33,297 bases of DNA from an uncultured Bacteroidales bacterium (lineage in GTDB: Bacteria; Bacteroidota; Bacteroidia; Bacteroidales; UBA932): the NCBI GenBank assembly GCA_949295645.1, contig CASFLY010000089.1:1-33297 (forward strand). Direction: 5' to 3'. Position numbers and translations under genes: made by a program. This document shows positions 15,297 through 24,748 of this stretch, in pieces; position 1 is the first letter of the stretch; the number at the start of each line of letters is the position of its first letter. The notes under the pieces are model-generated. The model did not search any database. It saw only the letters and a list, made by a program, of their open reading frames with translations, and was not told where the DNA came from.

Positions 15297-18065
15297 TTAC
15301 AAAGACCATGTGACACCGATTTCGAAGGCCGGACCCATCCTCCACTGTTCCACGATCTCGGCCCTGCCCGCGTTCGGGATCTCCTGCCTGAACCTTATGG
15401 TCGCGTCCAGGAGGTTCTGCAGCGAGAGGCTTACCGAAAAATGCCCGTTGAACTCGTACGACCCGGTAAAATCCAGGGTGTGCACAGGAAGCTGCTTCAC
15501 GTCTCCGAGCCCCATGATGCCGACGGCGTGGATCCTCGAGCCCTGGAGGTTGTACAGGAGGCTGAGGTTGAGGCCGTCACCGTTCCTGAACTTAGGCGTG
15601 TAGGTGATGTCCGCATTGGCGAGGTATGGGGAGGCACCCTGCAGGGAACGCTGCGGATTGGTGTAGACCCCTCCTTCCGGAAGTATCACGTTGGTGTACA
15701 TATACGAGGCGTTTGCATTGACCGCCAGGTCTTTCACTATTTCTTTCCTGAATTCCACCTCCACTCCTGCCGCAAGGCCGTTGTCAGCGTTCTGGAACGA
15801 GTGCTCCGTGGCTCCTCCCGAAAGTCTCTGCGTCCGCTCGATGGGATTGTCCAAGTATTTGAAATAGGCCGTCACTGCGAACATGTCGGTATTCTTCTCG
15901 GCGAAGAATTCGTATTTCAGGTCGACATTGTAGTTGTAGCCGTTCTGCAGCTCGTCGTTACCTCTTATCTGTGCGCCTCCGAAACTTTCCTGGTAGAGGA
16001 ACGGGGCCATCTCGACGAATGACGGACGGGAGACTGTCCTTGAGAGTGAAAGACGGAACATGCTCCTGTGCGTAAGACTGTACCTGAGATTCACTGCCGG
16101 GAAGAGGTCGATGGCATCGAGGTTTCTTGTAAGGTCTTCGACATCATCGTTGTAGTCCACGCTCTGGCGGCCTGCTTCAAGCCTCAGTCCTGCGTTGAGG
16201 AACCATTTCTCTCCGAAAGCGAGGTCAGTCTCCACGAAGCCGGCGGCAATCAGGCTTGAGGCGTCATATTTGTCGCGGGGAGCCTGTATGCGGCTGATGC
16301 GGACGGTCCCGTCCTGGACATTGGAGAAGTTCAGCCAGTTGTCCATGTTGAACCTGTCTTCGTACGGGAAAGTGTCGCCGATGGAGCGGACATTGTAGTA
16401 GAACCTTGTGGTCTTGAAGTGGCGGACCTTGTCCTTGACCGTAAGTCCGAAGCGGAGACGGTCTTCGTCGTCGATGTTCCAGGTGGCCTTTATGTCCCCG
16501 ACAAGCTCGTTCTCGTTCAGTTTCCCGAAGTATCTCTGGGTCTCCTGCTGGTTCAGGTCGAAGAACGACAGCGTACCGTCGCCCTGTCTGCTGAACATCA
16601 CCTGCCTGCGGTCCGGTTCGTCACTGGCGGTGCGGGAATAGGATGCTCCCCAGTCGATGAGCCAGCCACCGGTCTCGTGATGTCCCGAAAGCTGGTAGTT
16701 CTGAAGCATATAGAAGTGCGCCACGGAGTTGATTCCGGACAACGAGTAGCCCTCGTGCAGATCCTCTCCTGTCCTGTCGAGGAAGGAACTTTTGGCGTTC
16801 CGTGCGAAGAAGACTGTCAGTCCGATGTTGTCATGCTCCCGGAGCGTACAGTCGATGTCCGCCAGGGCCGCTATGTCGAGTTTGCGCGTGTAGCTGTCAT
16901 AGTCGTAGTCGCTCAGCATATTGCCCTCCGAACTGGCCTCGAAAGTCTTGTAGAAGGCATCCTTCATCGTTTCCTGGCCGGACTTTATGCTGGCGGAGGC
17001 AAGGATGCCGAGGGTCTGGTCCCCCACTTCGAAGCTCTTTCCGTAGCCGAGGCTTCCGTTCAGGTTCGGCAGAACGGCCAGCTCCGATGTCTGGAAAGTG
17101 GTGCGGAAGATATTGTTGTTCCTGGCGTAGTTCTGGAATTCGGAGTATGCCACGTTTTCCGCTCCTTTGTCGAGCCGCGGAGTTACGAACATGCTTTGGC
17201 TGTCCATCCCGTAGAAGTCTCCGCCCAGCGTGTTGAAAAGTCCTCCCGTCGAGAACGAAACCCTGAAAAAATCCTCGCCCTGCCCCTCTTTCGTGCTTAT
17301 GTCCACATGTGCTCCGGAGTAGTCGGCGAACGAGCTGGCCTCGTAGACCTTGCTGACCGTGATGTTCTGGATGGTGGTGGAAGGGAAGATGTCCAGAGGG
17401 ATGAGTTTGTTGTCAGGGTTCGGGGATGCTATCGGAAGGCCGTTCAGGGTCGTGGTGCTGTATCTGTCCCCGAGTCCGCGGACTATCAGCTGGCCTGCAC
17501 TGGCTATGGATATGCCGGAGAGTTTGGCCACGCTTTCCTGGGCGTTGGATATGCCTTTGAGGCTCATCTCCTTTGCGCCCATATTCTCTATCGCGAACCC
17601 CGAGGTAATCCTTTCATTCTGCAGGGCCTGGAGGGATTCCAGATTCTTTCTTCCCGTCACGACCGCGTTTTCGAGCATTTCGCCGTCCATCTGCATCGTT
17701 ATGGACAGGGTATTTCCCGACAGGGAGATGACTGAGGTGTATTCCGGAGCTATGCTCAGAGTCATGGAGCCGTCAACCGCGGCTATCCCGAACGGAATGG
17801 TCCTGTAACCGATGTACGAGACCTCGAACTGCATGTCGTCGCGGAGAAGATTCATACTGAATGCCCCGTCGATGTCGGTGATGACGCCTTCCGTGGTATT
17901 GCTCACTATGACGGCCGCTCCGACAAGAGGTTCGCCCGTTTCCGCGTCAGTAACCACACCTTTAAGAATATCACCGGCCGTCTCCGGTGTCGCGGCTGCC
18001 TTTTCCGCCGTAATCTGACCGAAAACAAGAACAGCAATGGTCAGAACGAATTTCAATTTTCTCAC
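15297..18065 (-). CDS. TonB-dependent outer-membrane receptor with carboxypeptidase-regulatory domain
   Basis: A 922-residue outer-membrane active transporter. A signal peptide (about 1-25) is followed by a CarboxypepD_reg-like beta-sandwich (about 32-125, GVVTDAETGEPLVGAAVIVS), then the plug with VRGLGDRYSTTTLNGLPIAS and PLDIFPSTTIQNITVSKVYE, a signature of a SusD-independent receptor class, and a 22-strand barrel region to the C-terminus. No SusD gene is adjacent, so it does not look like a standard SusCD pair; the only partner is the downstream beta-helix lipoprotein. The substrate is unknown. Two -7 type promoter elements lie within 50 bp upstream. Confidence 0.93.
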   Translation of the reverse strand: MRKLKFVLTIAVLVFGQITAEKAAATPETAGDILKGVVTDAETGEPLVGAAVIVSNTTEGVITDIDGAFSMNLLRDDMQFEVSYIGYRTIPFGIAAVDGSMTLSIAPEYTSVISLSGNTLSITMQMDGEMLENAVVTGRKNLESLQALQNERITSGFAIENMGAKEMSLKGISNAQESVAKLSGISIASAGQLIVRGLGDRYSTTTLNGLPIASPNPDNKLIPLDIFPSTTIQNITVSKVYEASSFADYSGAHVDISTKEGQGEDFFRVSFSTGGLFNTLGGDFYGMDSQSMFVTPRLDKGAENVAYSEFQNYARNNNIFRTTFQTSELAVLPNLNGSLGYGKSFEVGDQTLGILASASIKSGQETMKDAFYKTFEASSEGNMLSDYDYDSYTRKLDIAALADIDCTLREHDNIGLTVFFARNAKSSFLDRTGEDLHEGYSLSGINSVAHFYMLQNYQLSGHHETGGWLIDWGASYSRTASDEPDRRQVMFSRQGDGTLSFFDLNQQETQRYFGKLNENELVGDIKATWNIDDEDRLRFGLTVKDKVRHFKTTRFYYNVRSIGDTFPYEDRFNMDNWLNFSNVQDGTVRISRIQAPRDKYDASSLIAAGFVETDLAFGEKWFLNAGLRLEAGRQSVDYNDDVEDLTRNLDAIDLFPAVNLRYSLTHRSMFRLSLSRTVSRPSFVEMAPFLYQESFGGAQIRGNDELQNGYNYNVDLKYEFFAEKNTDMFAVTAYFKYLDNPIERTQRLSGGATEHSFQNADNGLAAGVEVEFRKEIVKDLAVNANASYMYTNVILPEGGVYTNPQRSLQGASPYLANADITYTPKFRNGDGLNLSLLYNLQGSRIHAVGIMGLGDVKQLPVHTLDFTGSYEFNGHFSVSLSLQNLLDATIRFRQEIPNAGRAEIVEQWRMGPAFEIGVTWSL

Positions 18066-18090
18066 TACTTTCTTTTCTTTTTTCCGGCGG

Positions 18091-18138
18091 CAAAGGTATC
18101 CAGCAAAAGTAGCGGGAATTTTACGAATCGGTTACGAA
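18091..18138 (-). promoter_or_regulatory. promoter region of the TonB receptor gene
   Basis: On the minus strand two -7 type elements occur: TACCTTTG (18091-18098) and TACTTTTG (18104-18111). A TTCG sequence at 18135-18138 lies 23 bp upstream of the second and could be its -33 box. A short inverted repeat, TAACA-AG-TGTTA (18144-18155), lies just upstream. Confidence 0.5.
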
Positions 18139-18189
18139 GTTGCTAACAAGTGTTAAGAAACGGTAAACGTTATGAAGTTTTTGTCAATT

Positions 18190-19485
18190 CTATTTGTACA
18201 GACGGTATTTTGCCGAAAGGCGGCGGAAGGCATCCTCGTCTTTCCGCCAGAAGTCCCGGATGTCGTCGAAACGGTACGAGCGGGAGAACTGCTCCCTGAT
18301 GAACGGCGAACCGCAGACCTTGTCGAAAAGGCCGATGCCGGAAGCTGCTTCGAAAGGCCTGTGGTCGGGATACAGCTTTGCCACGGCTTCCATGACGTGG
18401 AACTGGACTTCGGTAATGCGGGCTTCCGTATAGTCGGTAAAGAAATACTGTACGCCCTGCAGGAGTTTTCCTGCCGAACGGCCTGAAAACGGCTTGAACC
18501 AGACGGTTCTGAACGACACTCCAGGCAGGCGCAGGGCATCCAGGCACTCTTTCAGCCTCACGGCATCTATCCACTCTTCGGCGAAGACCTGGAACGGAAG
18601 CGTGTAGCCGACACCTATGTTCAGGAAGCCGTACAGCTCGCCGCATATCCCCGCAGCGCAATAATATGCCGAAGATGTCGGATACGGTATGTTCGGAGAC
18701 GGAAGGACCCAGGGCAGGCCGGTATCCTCATACCTCATGGACCGTCGCCATCCCTCCATAGGTATGACAGTCAGGCGGCAGCGCGACGGAGCCTGATTCC
18801 CGAGCTGGCCGCGGTTGAGGCCGGTTTCGTTGATGAGCAGGGCGAGTTCTCCCACGGTCAGCCCGTAAATGTACGGAATACGGTACTGGCTGACAAACGA
18901 GAAAAATCCGTCTTCGACACAGCTTCCTTCGATTTTCTCCCCTCCGAGCGGATTCGGACGGTCGAGCACCATCACCTCGATCCCGAGTTCGGCACAGGCT
19001 TCCATCACAAGTCCGAGCGTACTGATGAACGTATAGGAGCGTGCCCCGACATCCTGGATGTCATACACCATGACATCCACCCCTTCAAGCATTTCCGCAG
19101 TCGGTTTCCGCGTAGCCCCGTAAAGAGAATAAACAGGAAGTCCCGTGGCGGCATCCGTGTTGTCGGCCACTTTTCCTCCCGCATAGACATCTCCCCGGAC
19201 TCCGTGCTCCGGTCCGTACAGAGCGACGAGGTTTACTTCCGGAGCATTGAAAAGGATGTCTATAGTGGAACGCAGCTGCCTGTCCACCCCGCTCGGATTC
19301 GTCACCAGGCCTACGTTTTTCCCTTTCAGCCCGGGGAATCCCCGTTTTGCAAGGACTTCAATGCCCGGAATGACTTCGTTTTTCACGGATTTTTTCCTGC
19401 CTGCCGCGTTTGCCGGCAATACGACGGAGCCGGAGAACATCAGCATTGCGGCAAGAGCCGCTACCATAACTGTCTTTATCTTCAT
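18190..19485 (-). CDS. namZ: DUF1343/NamZ-like exo-beta-N-acetylmuramidase
   Basis: A 431-residue protein of the DUF1343 family, whose characterised member NamZ (GH171) releases terminal MurNAc from peptidoglycan fragments. An N-terminal signal peptide (about 1-27, ending ANA-A) predicts export to the periplasm. Family motifs are VTNPSGV (61-67), YGPEHGVRG (90-98), YDIQDVGARSYT (141-152) and LDRPNPLGG (174-182). The start at 19485 is chosen because the signal peptide begins there; the frame is open further upstream, but that stretch is antisense to the transporter's own coding frame. It is the last gene of a five-gene operon, 14 bp after the transporter. With an AmpG-like permease beside it, a role in muropeptide salvage is a strong inference. 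Confidence 0.88.
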   Translation of the reverse strand: MKIKTVMVAALAAMLMFSGSVVLPANAAGRKKSVKNEVIPGIEVLAKRGFPGLKGKNVGLVTNPSGVDRQLRSTIDILFNAPEVNLVALYGPEHGVRGDVYAGGKVADNTDAATGLPVYSLYGATRKPTAEMLEGVDVMVYDIQDVGARSYTFISTLGLVMEACAELGIEVMVLDRPNPLGGEKIEGSCVEDGFFSFVSQYRIPYIYGLTVGELALLINETGLNRGQLGNQAPSRCRLTVIPMEGWRRSMRYEDTGLPWVLPSPNIPYPTSSAYYCAAGICGELYGFLNIGVGYTLPFQVFAEEWIDAVRLKECLDALRLPGVSFRTVWFKPFSGRSAGKLLQGVQYFFTDYTEARITEVQFHVMEAVAKLYPDHRPFEAASGIGLFDKVCGSPFIREQFSRSYRFDDIRDFWRKDEDAFRRLSAKYRLYK

Positions 19486-19499
19486 CGTTTCAGAGTTTT

Positions 19500-20804
19500 T
19501 CAGATTCTGCGTTTCACTGTCCAGGTCACCGCTACGGTAGCCGCGCAGCAGACCATCACCATCCAGAAAAATCCGGTGTAGCCGAGCCACTCCTGAAGAT
19601 AGCCCGCAAACATCCCCGGAATCATCATGCTCAGGGCCATAAACGCCGTACACAGGGAATAATGTGCGGTTTTGAACTCGCCTTCGGAAAAATGTATCAA
19701 ATAGAGCATATAGGCCGTGAAGCCGAAGCCGTACCCGAACTGGTCCAAAGCGACGCAGGCACTTGTGACCCAGATGTCCTCCGGCCTGGCGATGCCGAGG
19801 TACAGAAAGACCGAGCAGGGCAGGGCGAGGCTCAGGGCCATGGGCCACATCACGCGCCGAAGTCCCCATTTCGAGGCTGCCATCCCGCCGAGTATGCCTC
19901 CTGCCGTAAGGGCGACGATGCCTATGGTGCCGTAGACAAGGCCCACCTGTTCGGTCGCCAGGCCGAGCCCTCCGGCTTCCGGGGAATCGAGCAGGAAAGG
20001 ATTCAGCATTTTCACTAAAAAGGCTTCCGGGAGACGGTAAAGCAGCATAAAGGCTATGCCTGACCAGATATGTTTCTTCGCGAAAAAGGTCGAGAACGTG
20101 CGTCCGAATTCGCGGAGGATTTCCCTGGCGCGGGCGGAACGTTCCGATTGTGTAAGGTGCGGTCTGTCGGATGAGGGACGCGGCAGGACAAAGGTGTGGT
20201 AAAGGGACAGGATACCGAAAATGAGGGAGCACAGAACGAGGGTCAATGTCCAGGAGAGGGGGATGCTGCCGGTTCCCGTCTCGAGGATGCCGGCAATGAA
20301 TACGAGACCGCCCTGGCCGAATATGGTGGCAAGGCGGTAGAATGTGCTTCTGATGCCGACGAAAAAGGCCTGGCGGTTCCGGTCCAGGGCAAGCATGTAG
20401 TACCCGTCTGCGGCAATGTCATGGGTGGCGGAGGCGAAGGCGGTGATCCAGAATACCGTCAGCGTAGGGATGAAGGGAGACACGGGGACGGTGCCGGAGG
20501 CGATGTCTTCGGGTGACGGAGACGGCAGCAGGAGGGCAGCGCACAGCATGGCGGCCGTCATAAGGAACTGCATCGATACGATCCACCAGCGTTTGGTCCG
20601 GATGATGTCGACAAAAGGACTCCAGAGCGGCTTGATGACCCAGGGGAGGTACAACAGGCCTGTAAACATCGCGATGTCGCCGTTCGGCATCCCCATTTTC
20701 TTGAGCATGATGACCGAGACGGTGTTCACCAGGACGTATGGGACGCCTTCGGCGAAATACAGGGTAGAGACCCAGGCCCAGGGGTTGATCGTATTGTTTT
20801 TCAT
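19500..20804 (-). CDS. AmpG-like MFS permease
   Basis: A 434-residue inner-membrane transporter of the major facilitator superfamily with about 12 hydrophobic helices. The N-terminus WAWVSTLYFAEGVPYVLVN and the segment ATHDIAADGYYMLALD are the signature of AmpG-type permeases, which import anhydro-muropeptides or related cell-wall fragments. WVIKPLWSPFVDIIRTKRWW is the usual loop after helix 2. It lies 6 bp after the DUF4922-SpoIID gene and 14 bp before namZ. The exact substrate (MurNAc, disaccharide or peptide form) cannot be read from sequence. Confidence 0.88.
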   Translation of the reverse strand: MKNNTINPWAWVSTLYFAEGVPYVLVNTVSVIMLKKMGMPNGDIAMFTGLLYLPWVIKPLWSPFVDIIRTKRWWIVSMQFLMTAAMLCAALLLPSPSPEDIASGTVPVSPFIPTLTVFWITAFASATHDIAADGYYMLALDRNRQAFFVGIRSTFYRLATIFGQGGLVFIAGILETGTGSIPLSWTLTLVLCSLIFGILSLYHTFVLPRPSSDRPHLTQSERSARAREILREFGRTFSTFFAKKHIWSGIAFMLLYRLPEAFLVKMLNPFLLDSPEAGGLGLATEQVGLVYGTIGIVALTAGGILGGMAASKWGLRRVMWPMALSLALPCSVFLYLGIARPEDIWVTSACVALDQFGYGFGFTAYMLYLIHFSEGEFKTAHYSLCTAFMALSMMIPGMFAGYLQEWLGYTGFFWMVMVCCAATVAVTWTVKRRI

Positions 20805-20810
20805 TTGCCT

Positions 20811-23177
20811 TTATTTAAGGGGAGACATTCCGGTTTCCTCCCTTTCGCCTGCGGGAAAATATTCAGAAGCCACAAATACAGTCAGATGCGAACCAGGGTA
20901 GTAGTATGCGAGGATATCCTCATAGGTACGGCCTTCCGAGGCCATTACGGCGGCTCCTATCTGGCAGAGGCCGACTCCATGGCCCCAGCCGGAACCGGTG
21001 AGACGGATACGGGAGAAGGCCGTGGGAGGTGAATCGAGAAAGGCCGGAGTGCCGGCGGAAGACGTCCGGGAATCTGCAGAAGACGGAAGATACTCGACGG
21101 TAAATGCGGAACTTTTGAGATGGGTCGGAGAAAGGAGACGGCGGATCTCGAGCTCCTTGCCGATAATGACGCTGCGGAGGGTGCCTGCTACTTTCAGGCG
21201 GACGATACGGCCCGAAGCGCCGCGTTCGAGCGGGATCAGGGCGGTTATTTCTCCGATATCGATGCCGGAACGGGCGGCAAAAAGAGCAGAAAGCTCCTCG
21301 CGGGTGTATTCGACCTGCCAGCGGTACCAGTCCGCCGTTTCAAGGTCGTATGAGTTCAGGACCTGTTTCAGGATTTCATCGGTGGCACGGCCGCAGAACG
21401 GGTCCGGCCTGGCCTGCAGGTAATCATAGTCACGGTCTTCCCAGCAGGAACCGAATCTCTCGGTCATCCCGCCGCAGCATTTCGAGAACCGGGTGTCGCA
21501 AACCTCTCCGCCATACGTAAGAATCTGTCCCCAGGTCTCATCCACGGCACATTTGGCGGTCGGATCGGCAGCCCGGGTAAGCCCCTGGTACCGCTGGCAG
21601 TGGTCATCCGCACAGACATCGAATTTCCCGTGGGCTTCGCTGCCGTACCATCTTATCATTTCCTCCGCGCCCGTTTCATCTCCGGTTTCCTTCTTTTCCC
21701 CCTCTTTCCTTTCTCCGCAGGCTGCACCGCTTCCCGTACGCAGCATCCGGCGCACTATCCATGACCGCGAAATGACGGCATGCGCCTTCAGGAACTCCGG
21801 CGGGGCGGTGGATTTCATCTCGGAAGATATCACGCTTACCAGATAGTCCTCCATGCCTATCACATTGACCGCCGTCAGACGGTCCTCTTCCACTATGATT
21901 TTCAGTGCCCCGGCGAACTGCTGCTCTTCCTGCCTTTCCCAGTGGAAGCCTACGCCTATCGTGACCCCGAAAAGCCGGAAAGACGGCTCTGCAAACATCG
22001 TCGAGAGAGTCCTGGCTTCGAAAAAGAGTTCGTCGTAAAGCGAGCCGTCGTACTCTATCTTGCCGTCATTGTATTTTGCCTTGCGCGGCCCTGCGCCGTC
22101 CGACAATATCTCGAAGACAATTTCCGGAGCGGACATAATTCCGACAGAGACCTCTTTCTGGGTGCGTGTCAGCCTGTCTGTTATCATTTTCTCGGTCCCG
22201 CGGTCCAAAGCCACTTCCGTCAGCAGTTCCGTAATCGCGGCGGACCCCGCCTTTTCGAATTCTCCGGCTACCGGAACGACGAGACAGCCTGCCATGTCGG
22301 CACACCCGGGGCTCACGGTCAGATGGTCTTCGCCTTCGGAAAAATAGTGGTGCGACCTGTGCGCCGAGCGGAAGACTACTACAGAGCGGAATTCTCCGGA
22401 AGCGTACCAGACGAATACATTGCATTTGGGCTCCGTAAAGGTTTGCGCAGAGGGTTTCATACAGTACCCGGCACAGTCCAACAGGCGGTAGAAAAGCTTG
22501 GCCACCGATTTGGAAGCCGTGCCGCGGATAGCGAAGATGCCCGGCAGGTATTTTTCATACAGGAACAGTTCCGCATCGAGGTTGGCGGCAAGACGGCGCA
22601 GCGGGGATGATGCCTGCGCCCCGGGCCGGTCTTCAGGTACGGGACGTGCGGCAGCCAGGCTTCCGAGAAGGGTGTCGATGTCATTTTCGAGCGGCATCTG
22701 GCCCTTGGATGCAGCCTGGAAGTGATGGTGGTCAGGGGCGGAGGCCCCGCATTCCGGACCGTTGTAGAAAACGGTAAAGCCCGGAAGGGCACGCGAGATG
22801 TCGAGCATATCCACATACCGTCTCCAGATGGACTGCGGAGTATGCTCTTTCATAGCTATGACAAGATGGTTCCTGAATATGGGATAAGGGTTCAGGAGAA
22901 TGTCGTATTTCCGGCCCTTACGCCCTTCGAAATCCAGACTGAACTGCTCCGGAGGCCTGTTTGAGGAACACAGAAAGCATTTTCTGCGCTTCACTGCCTC
23001 CGGGTCGACTTTTGCAGCCGACGAGACTATCCTGGCAGGGTTGTGCTGGAGGATGACCTCGAGACCGCCCGCCATGACGGTTTTGGTTCTGACATCGCGC
23101 AATGCCCGGAAATTCCCGCAGGCCAGCGGCCACACCGACAGCTGGTCGTTTATGAATTTTTCAATATCCACTTTCAC
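20811..23177 (-). CDS. fusion of DUF4922 (HIT/GalT-like) and SpoIID/LytB domains
   Basis: A 788-residue two-part protein. Residues about 1-340 are DUF4922, related to GalT and GDP-galactose phosphorylases: CFLC (67-70), LLNPYPIFRNHLVIA (94-108) and the HIT-like active-site block CGASAPDHHHFQ (143-154). Residues about 345-788 are SpoIID/LytB, a lytic transglycosylase family: GMEDYLVSVISSEMKS with likely catalytic E453, AHAVISRSWIVRR, FSKCCGGMTERFGSCW, and near the end GSGWGHGVGLCQIGAAVMA. No signal peptide or membrane segment precedes either part, although SpoIID enzymes normally act outside the cytoplasm. The start is GTG with a poor ribosome-binding site, 48 bp after the glycosyltransferase gene. 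It is probably involved in processing cell-wall sugars; the joint role of the halves is unknown. Confidence 0.85.
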   Translation of the reverse strand: MKVDIEKFINDQLSVWPLACGNFRALRDVRTKTVMAGGLEVILQHNPARIVSSAAKVDPEAVKRRKCFLCSSNRPPEQFSLDFEGRKGRKYDILLNPYPIFRNHLVIAMKEHTPQSIWRRYVDMLDISRALPGFTVFYNGPECGASAPDHHHFQAASKGQMPLENDIDTLLGSLAAARPVPEDRPGAQASSPLRRLAANLDAELFLYEKYLPGIFAIRGTASKSVAKLFYRLLDCAGYCMKPSAQTFTEPKCNVFVWYASGEFRSVVVFRSAHRSHHYFSEGEDHLTVSPGCADMAGCLVVPVAGEFEKAGSAAITELLTEVALDRGTEKMITDRLTRTQKEVSVGIMSAPEIVFEILSDGAGPRKAKYNDGKIEYDGSLYDELFFEARTLSTMFAEPSFRLFGVTIGVGFHWERQEEQQFAGALKIIVEEDRLTAVNVIGMEDYLVSVISSEMKSTAPPEFLKAHAVISRSWIVRRMLRTGSGAACGERKEGEKKETGDETGAEEMIRWYGSEAHGKFDVCADDHCQRYQGLTRAADPTAKCAVDETWGQILTYGGEVCDTRFSKCCGGMTERFGSCWEDRDYDYLQARPDPFCGRATDEILKQVLNSYDLETADWYRWQVEYTREELSALFAARSGIDIGEITALIPLERGASGRIVRLKVAGTLRSVIIGKELEIRRLLSPTHLKSSAFTVEYLPSSADSRTSSAGTPAFLDSPPTAFSRIRLTGSGWGHGVGLCQIGAAVMASEGRTYEDILAYYYPGSHLTVFVASEYFPAGEREETGMSPLK

Positions 23178-23225
23178 TTCTTCAATCCAGTCAGGCTTTC
23201 ATCGTCCGGATCCCGACTCAAAGGT

Positions 23226-24719
23226 TCATATCCGAGAGCCGGCATTCATCTTTATCCTGGCCTCCAATTCCACGGTTCTGAGCCAGTCCTTGTACGCATT
23301 GTTCGCATTGACCTTTTCAATGTCGAGGGCCGCATCGGAATTCCCCTCCCAACGACGGCAGAAATACAGGACGTCGTAAATCCTGCCGATACGGTATTCA
23401 CGGCTGATTCTCAGGCCCATGGCATAGTCCTCGCCATAGCTCGTATTCGGAAAGCCGAATTCCCGCACTACGGATGTACGGAACGCACGTGGTGCGCCGA
23501 GCCCGTTGATTCTCAATGCGTTGTTAGGGCCGTTAGTATCAGTCCATTCCCTGTGGTCTATTATGCCGGGAGGTATCGGGGACAGCGAAAAGTCCGTCAT
23601 CAGGTAAGAGCCTATGACCATCGCGCAGTCCTGTTTCCCGAACTCCGCCACTATCCTTGCAAGGACGTCTTCGGAAGAATAGACGTCGTCGCTGTCCAGC
23701 TGGACCGCGAATTCCCCGCAGCTGTCGTGGTGTATCGCCGTGTTCCAGCAGCCTCCGATTCCGAGATCGGTGCGTTCGGGGATGATGTGGATAAGGCGTG
23801 GATCCCTGGCAGCAGCCTCCGCAAGGATTTCAGAAGTGCCGTCAGTGGAATGGTTGTCGACGGCTATGACATTGTAGCTGAAGGGGCATTTTTGGGAAAG
23901 GGCGCTGCGCACGGCATCACCGACCGTACGGGCCCTGTTGAATACGGGAATGATGACGGAAGCCGTGACCGGGAAACTTTCTCCGGAGCCATTGCCGGCA
24001 GCACCGGCCTCCGCACGGATTCCGGGAACCGCCGCACCGGGCCCTCCTGAAAAGGCCGGCCTGTGGCAGGAAGTGTCGATGTAGGCTCCGATCCTTTTCA
24101 GATGGCCGGTACAGATGCGCTCCATTTCCATCTGGGCTTCGCGGTTTTTCGGATCGACATAGTCGAACTGCTTTTCCCCCGATTTCCTGAGATCCCCGGC
24201 CACGCAGGTGTACAGGTATTCCCTTATATGGACTATTTTCCCCATCTCCAGCCGCAGGGCATACAGTGCGCCATAGCGGCAGTCGTCCGGAATCCGCGCC
24301 ACGGCATCTCTGAATGAAGACAGACGGAACAGCAGTACCGGACCGAAATCGAAATCATCCCGCAGCGCCCCCTTCTGGCAGTCAATCAGGGGATGTTTGC
24401 GGACAACGGCATTGCCGGAGGCGTCGTACACCTTTTCACAATGGTCTGCATAGACCATGTCCGCCCCCGAATCTTCCGCCACGGACACCATCCTGTCAAG
24501 AGCCGGATATCCCGCTTCAACAGGGCTGTCCGTAAGGCACAGCAGGATATAGTCTTCAGTTGCAGCCTCAGCTATCCCCTCCAATGTCCCCGAAGCCCTG
24601 AAAGACGCACCTCCGATAACCGAAGTCCGGACAAAAGTGTCTCCTCCTGCCAACGATGCTACCGTCGAGGCAATATCCTCCAATGGCATACGGGGTAAAA
24701 AACAATCTATTCTACGCAT
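23226..24719 (-). CDS. glycosyltransferase family 2 protein with two GT-A-like halves
   Basis: About 497 residues from the ATG at 24719. Numbered from an upstream in-frame GTG at 24752 (adds 11 residues), residues about 262-480 form a canonical GT2 domain: [36 protein letters not shown] and the metal-binding [14 protein letters not shown] (DSDD at 353-356), then [13 protein letters not shown]. Residues about 15-230 look like a diverged GT-A fold: [16 protein letters not shown] and [16 protein letters not shown], but without a clear DxD. I prefer the ATG because the protein then begins MRRIDCFLP; the GTG would instead give a 4-nt overlap with the NUDIX gene. No signal peptide. Donor and acceptor are unknown. 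Confidence 0.82.
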   Translation of the reverse strand: MRRIDCFLPRMPLEDIASTVASLAGGDTFVRTSVIGGASFRASGTLEGIAEAATEDYILLCLTDSPVEAGYPALDRMVSVAEDSGADMVYADHCEKVYDASGNAVVRKHPLIDCQKGALRDDFDFGPVLLFRLSSFRDAVARIPDDCRYGALYALRLEMGKIVHIREYLYTCVAGDLRKSGEKQFDYVDPKNREAQMEMERICTGHLKRIGAYIDTSCHRPAFSGGPGAAVPGIRAEAGAAGNGSGESFPVTASVIIPVFNRARTVGDAVRSALSQKCPFSYNVIAVDNHSTDGTSEILAEAAARDPRLIHIIPERTDLGIGGCWNTAIHHDSCGEFAVQLDSDDVYSSEDVLARIVAEFGKQDCAMVIGSYLMTDFSLSPIPPGIIDHREWTDTNGPNNALRINGLGAPRAFRTSVVREFGFPNTSYGEDYAMGLRISREYRIGRIYDVLYFCRRWEGNSDAALDIEKVNANNAYKDWLRTVELEARIKMNAGSRI

Positions 24720-24748
24720 ATCATCCCGAGTGTCTCCGGTCAGGTCTG

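Noticed and set aside
16419..17735. 438-codon frame antisense to the TonB receptor
   Set aside because: Shadow of the receptor's codon pattern; no family resemblance and no start signals.
19486..20232. N-terminal extension of the NamZ frame to a start at 20232
   Set aside because: It overlaps the transporter gene in another frame, is arginine- and proline-rich, and would bury the clear signal peptide starting at 19485.
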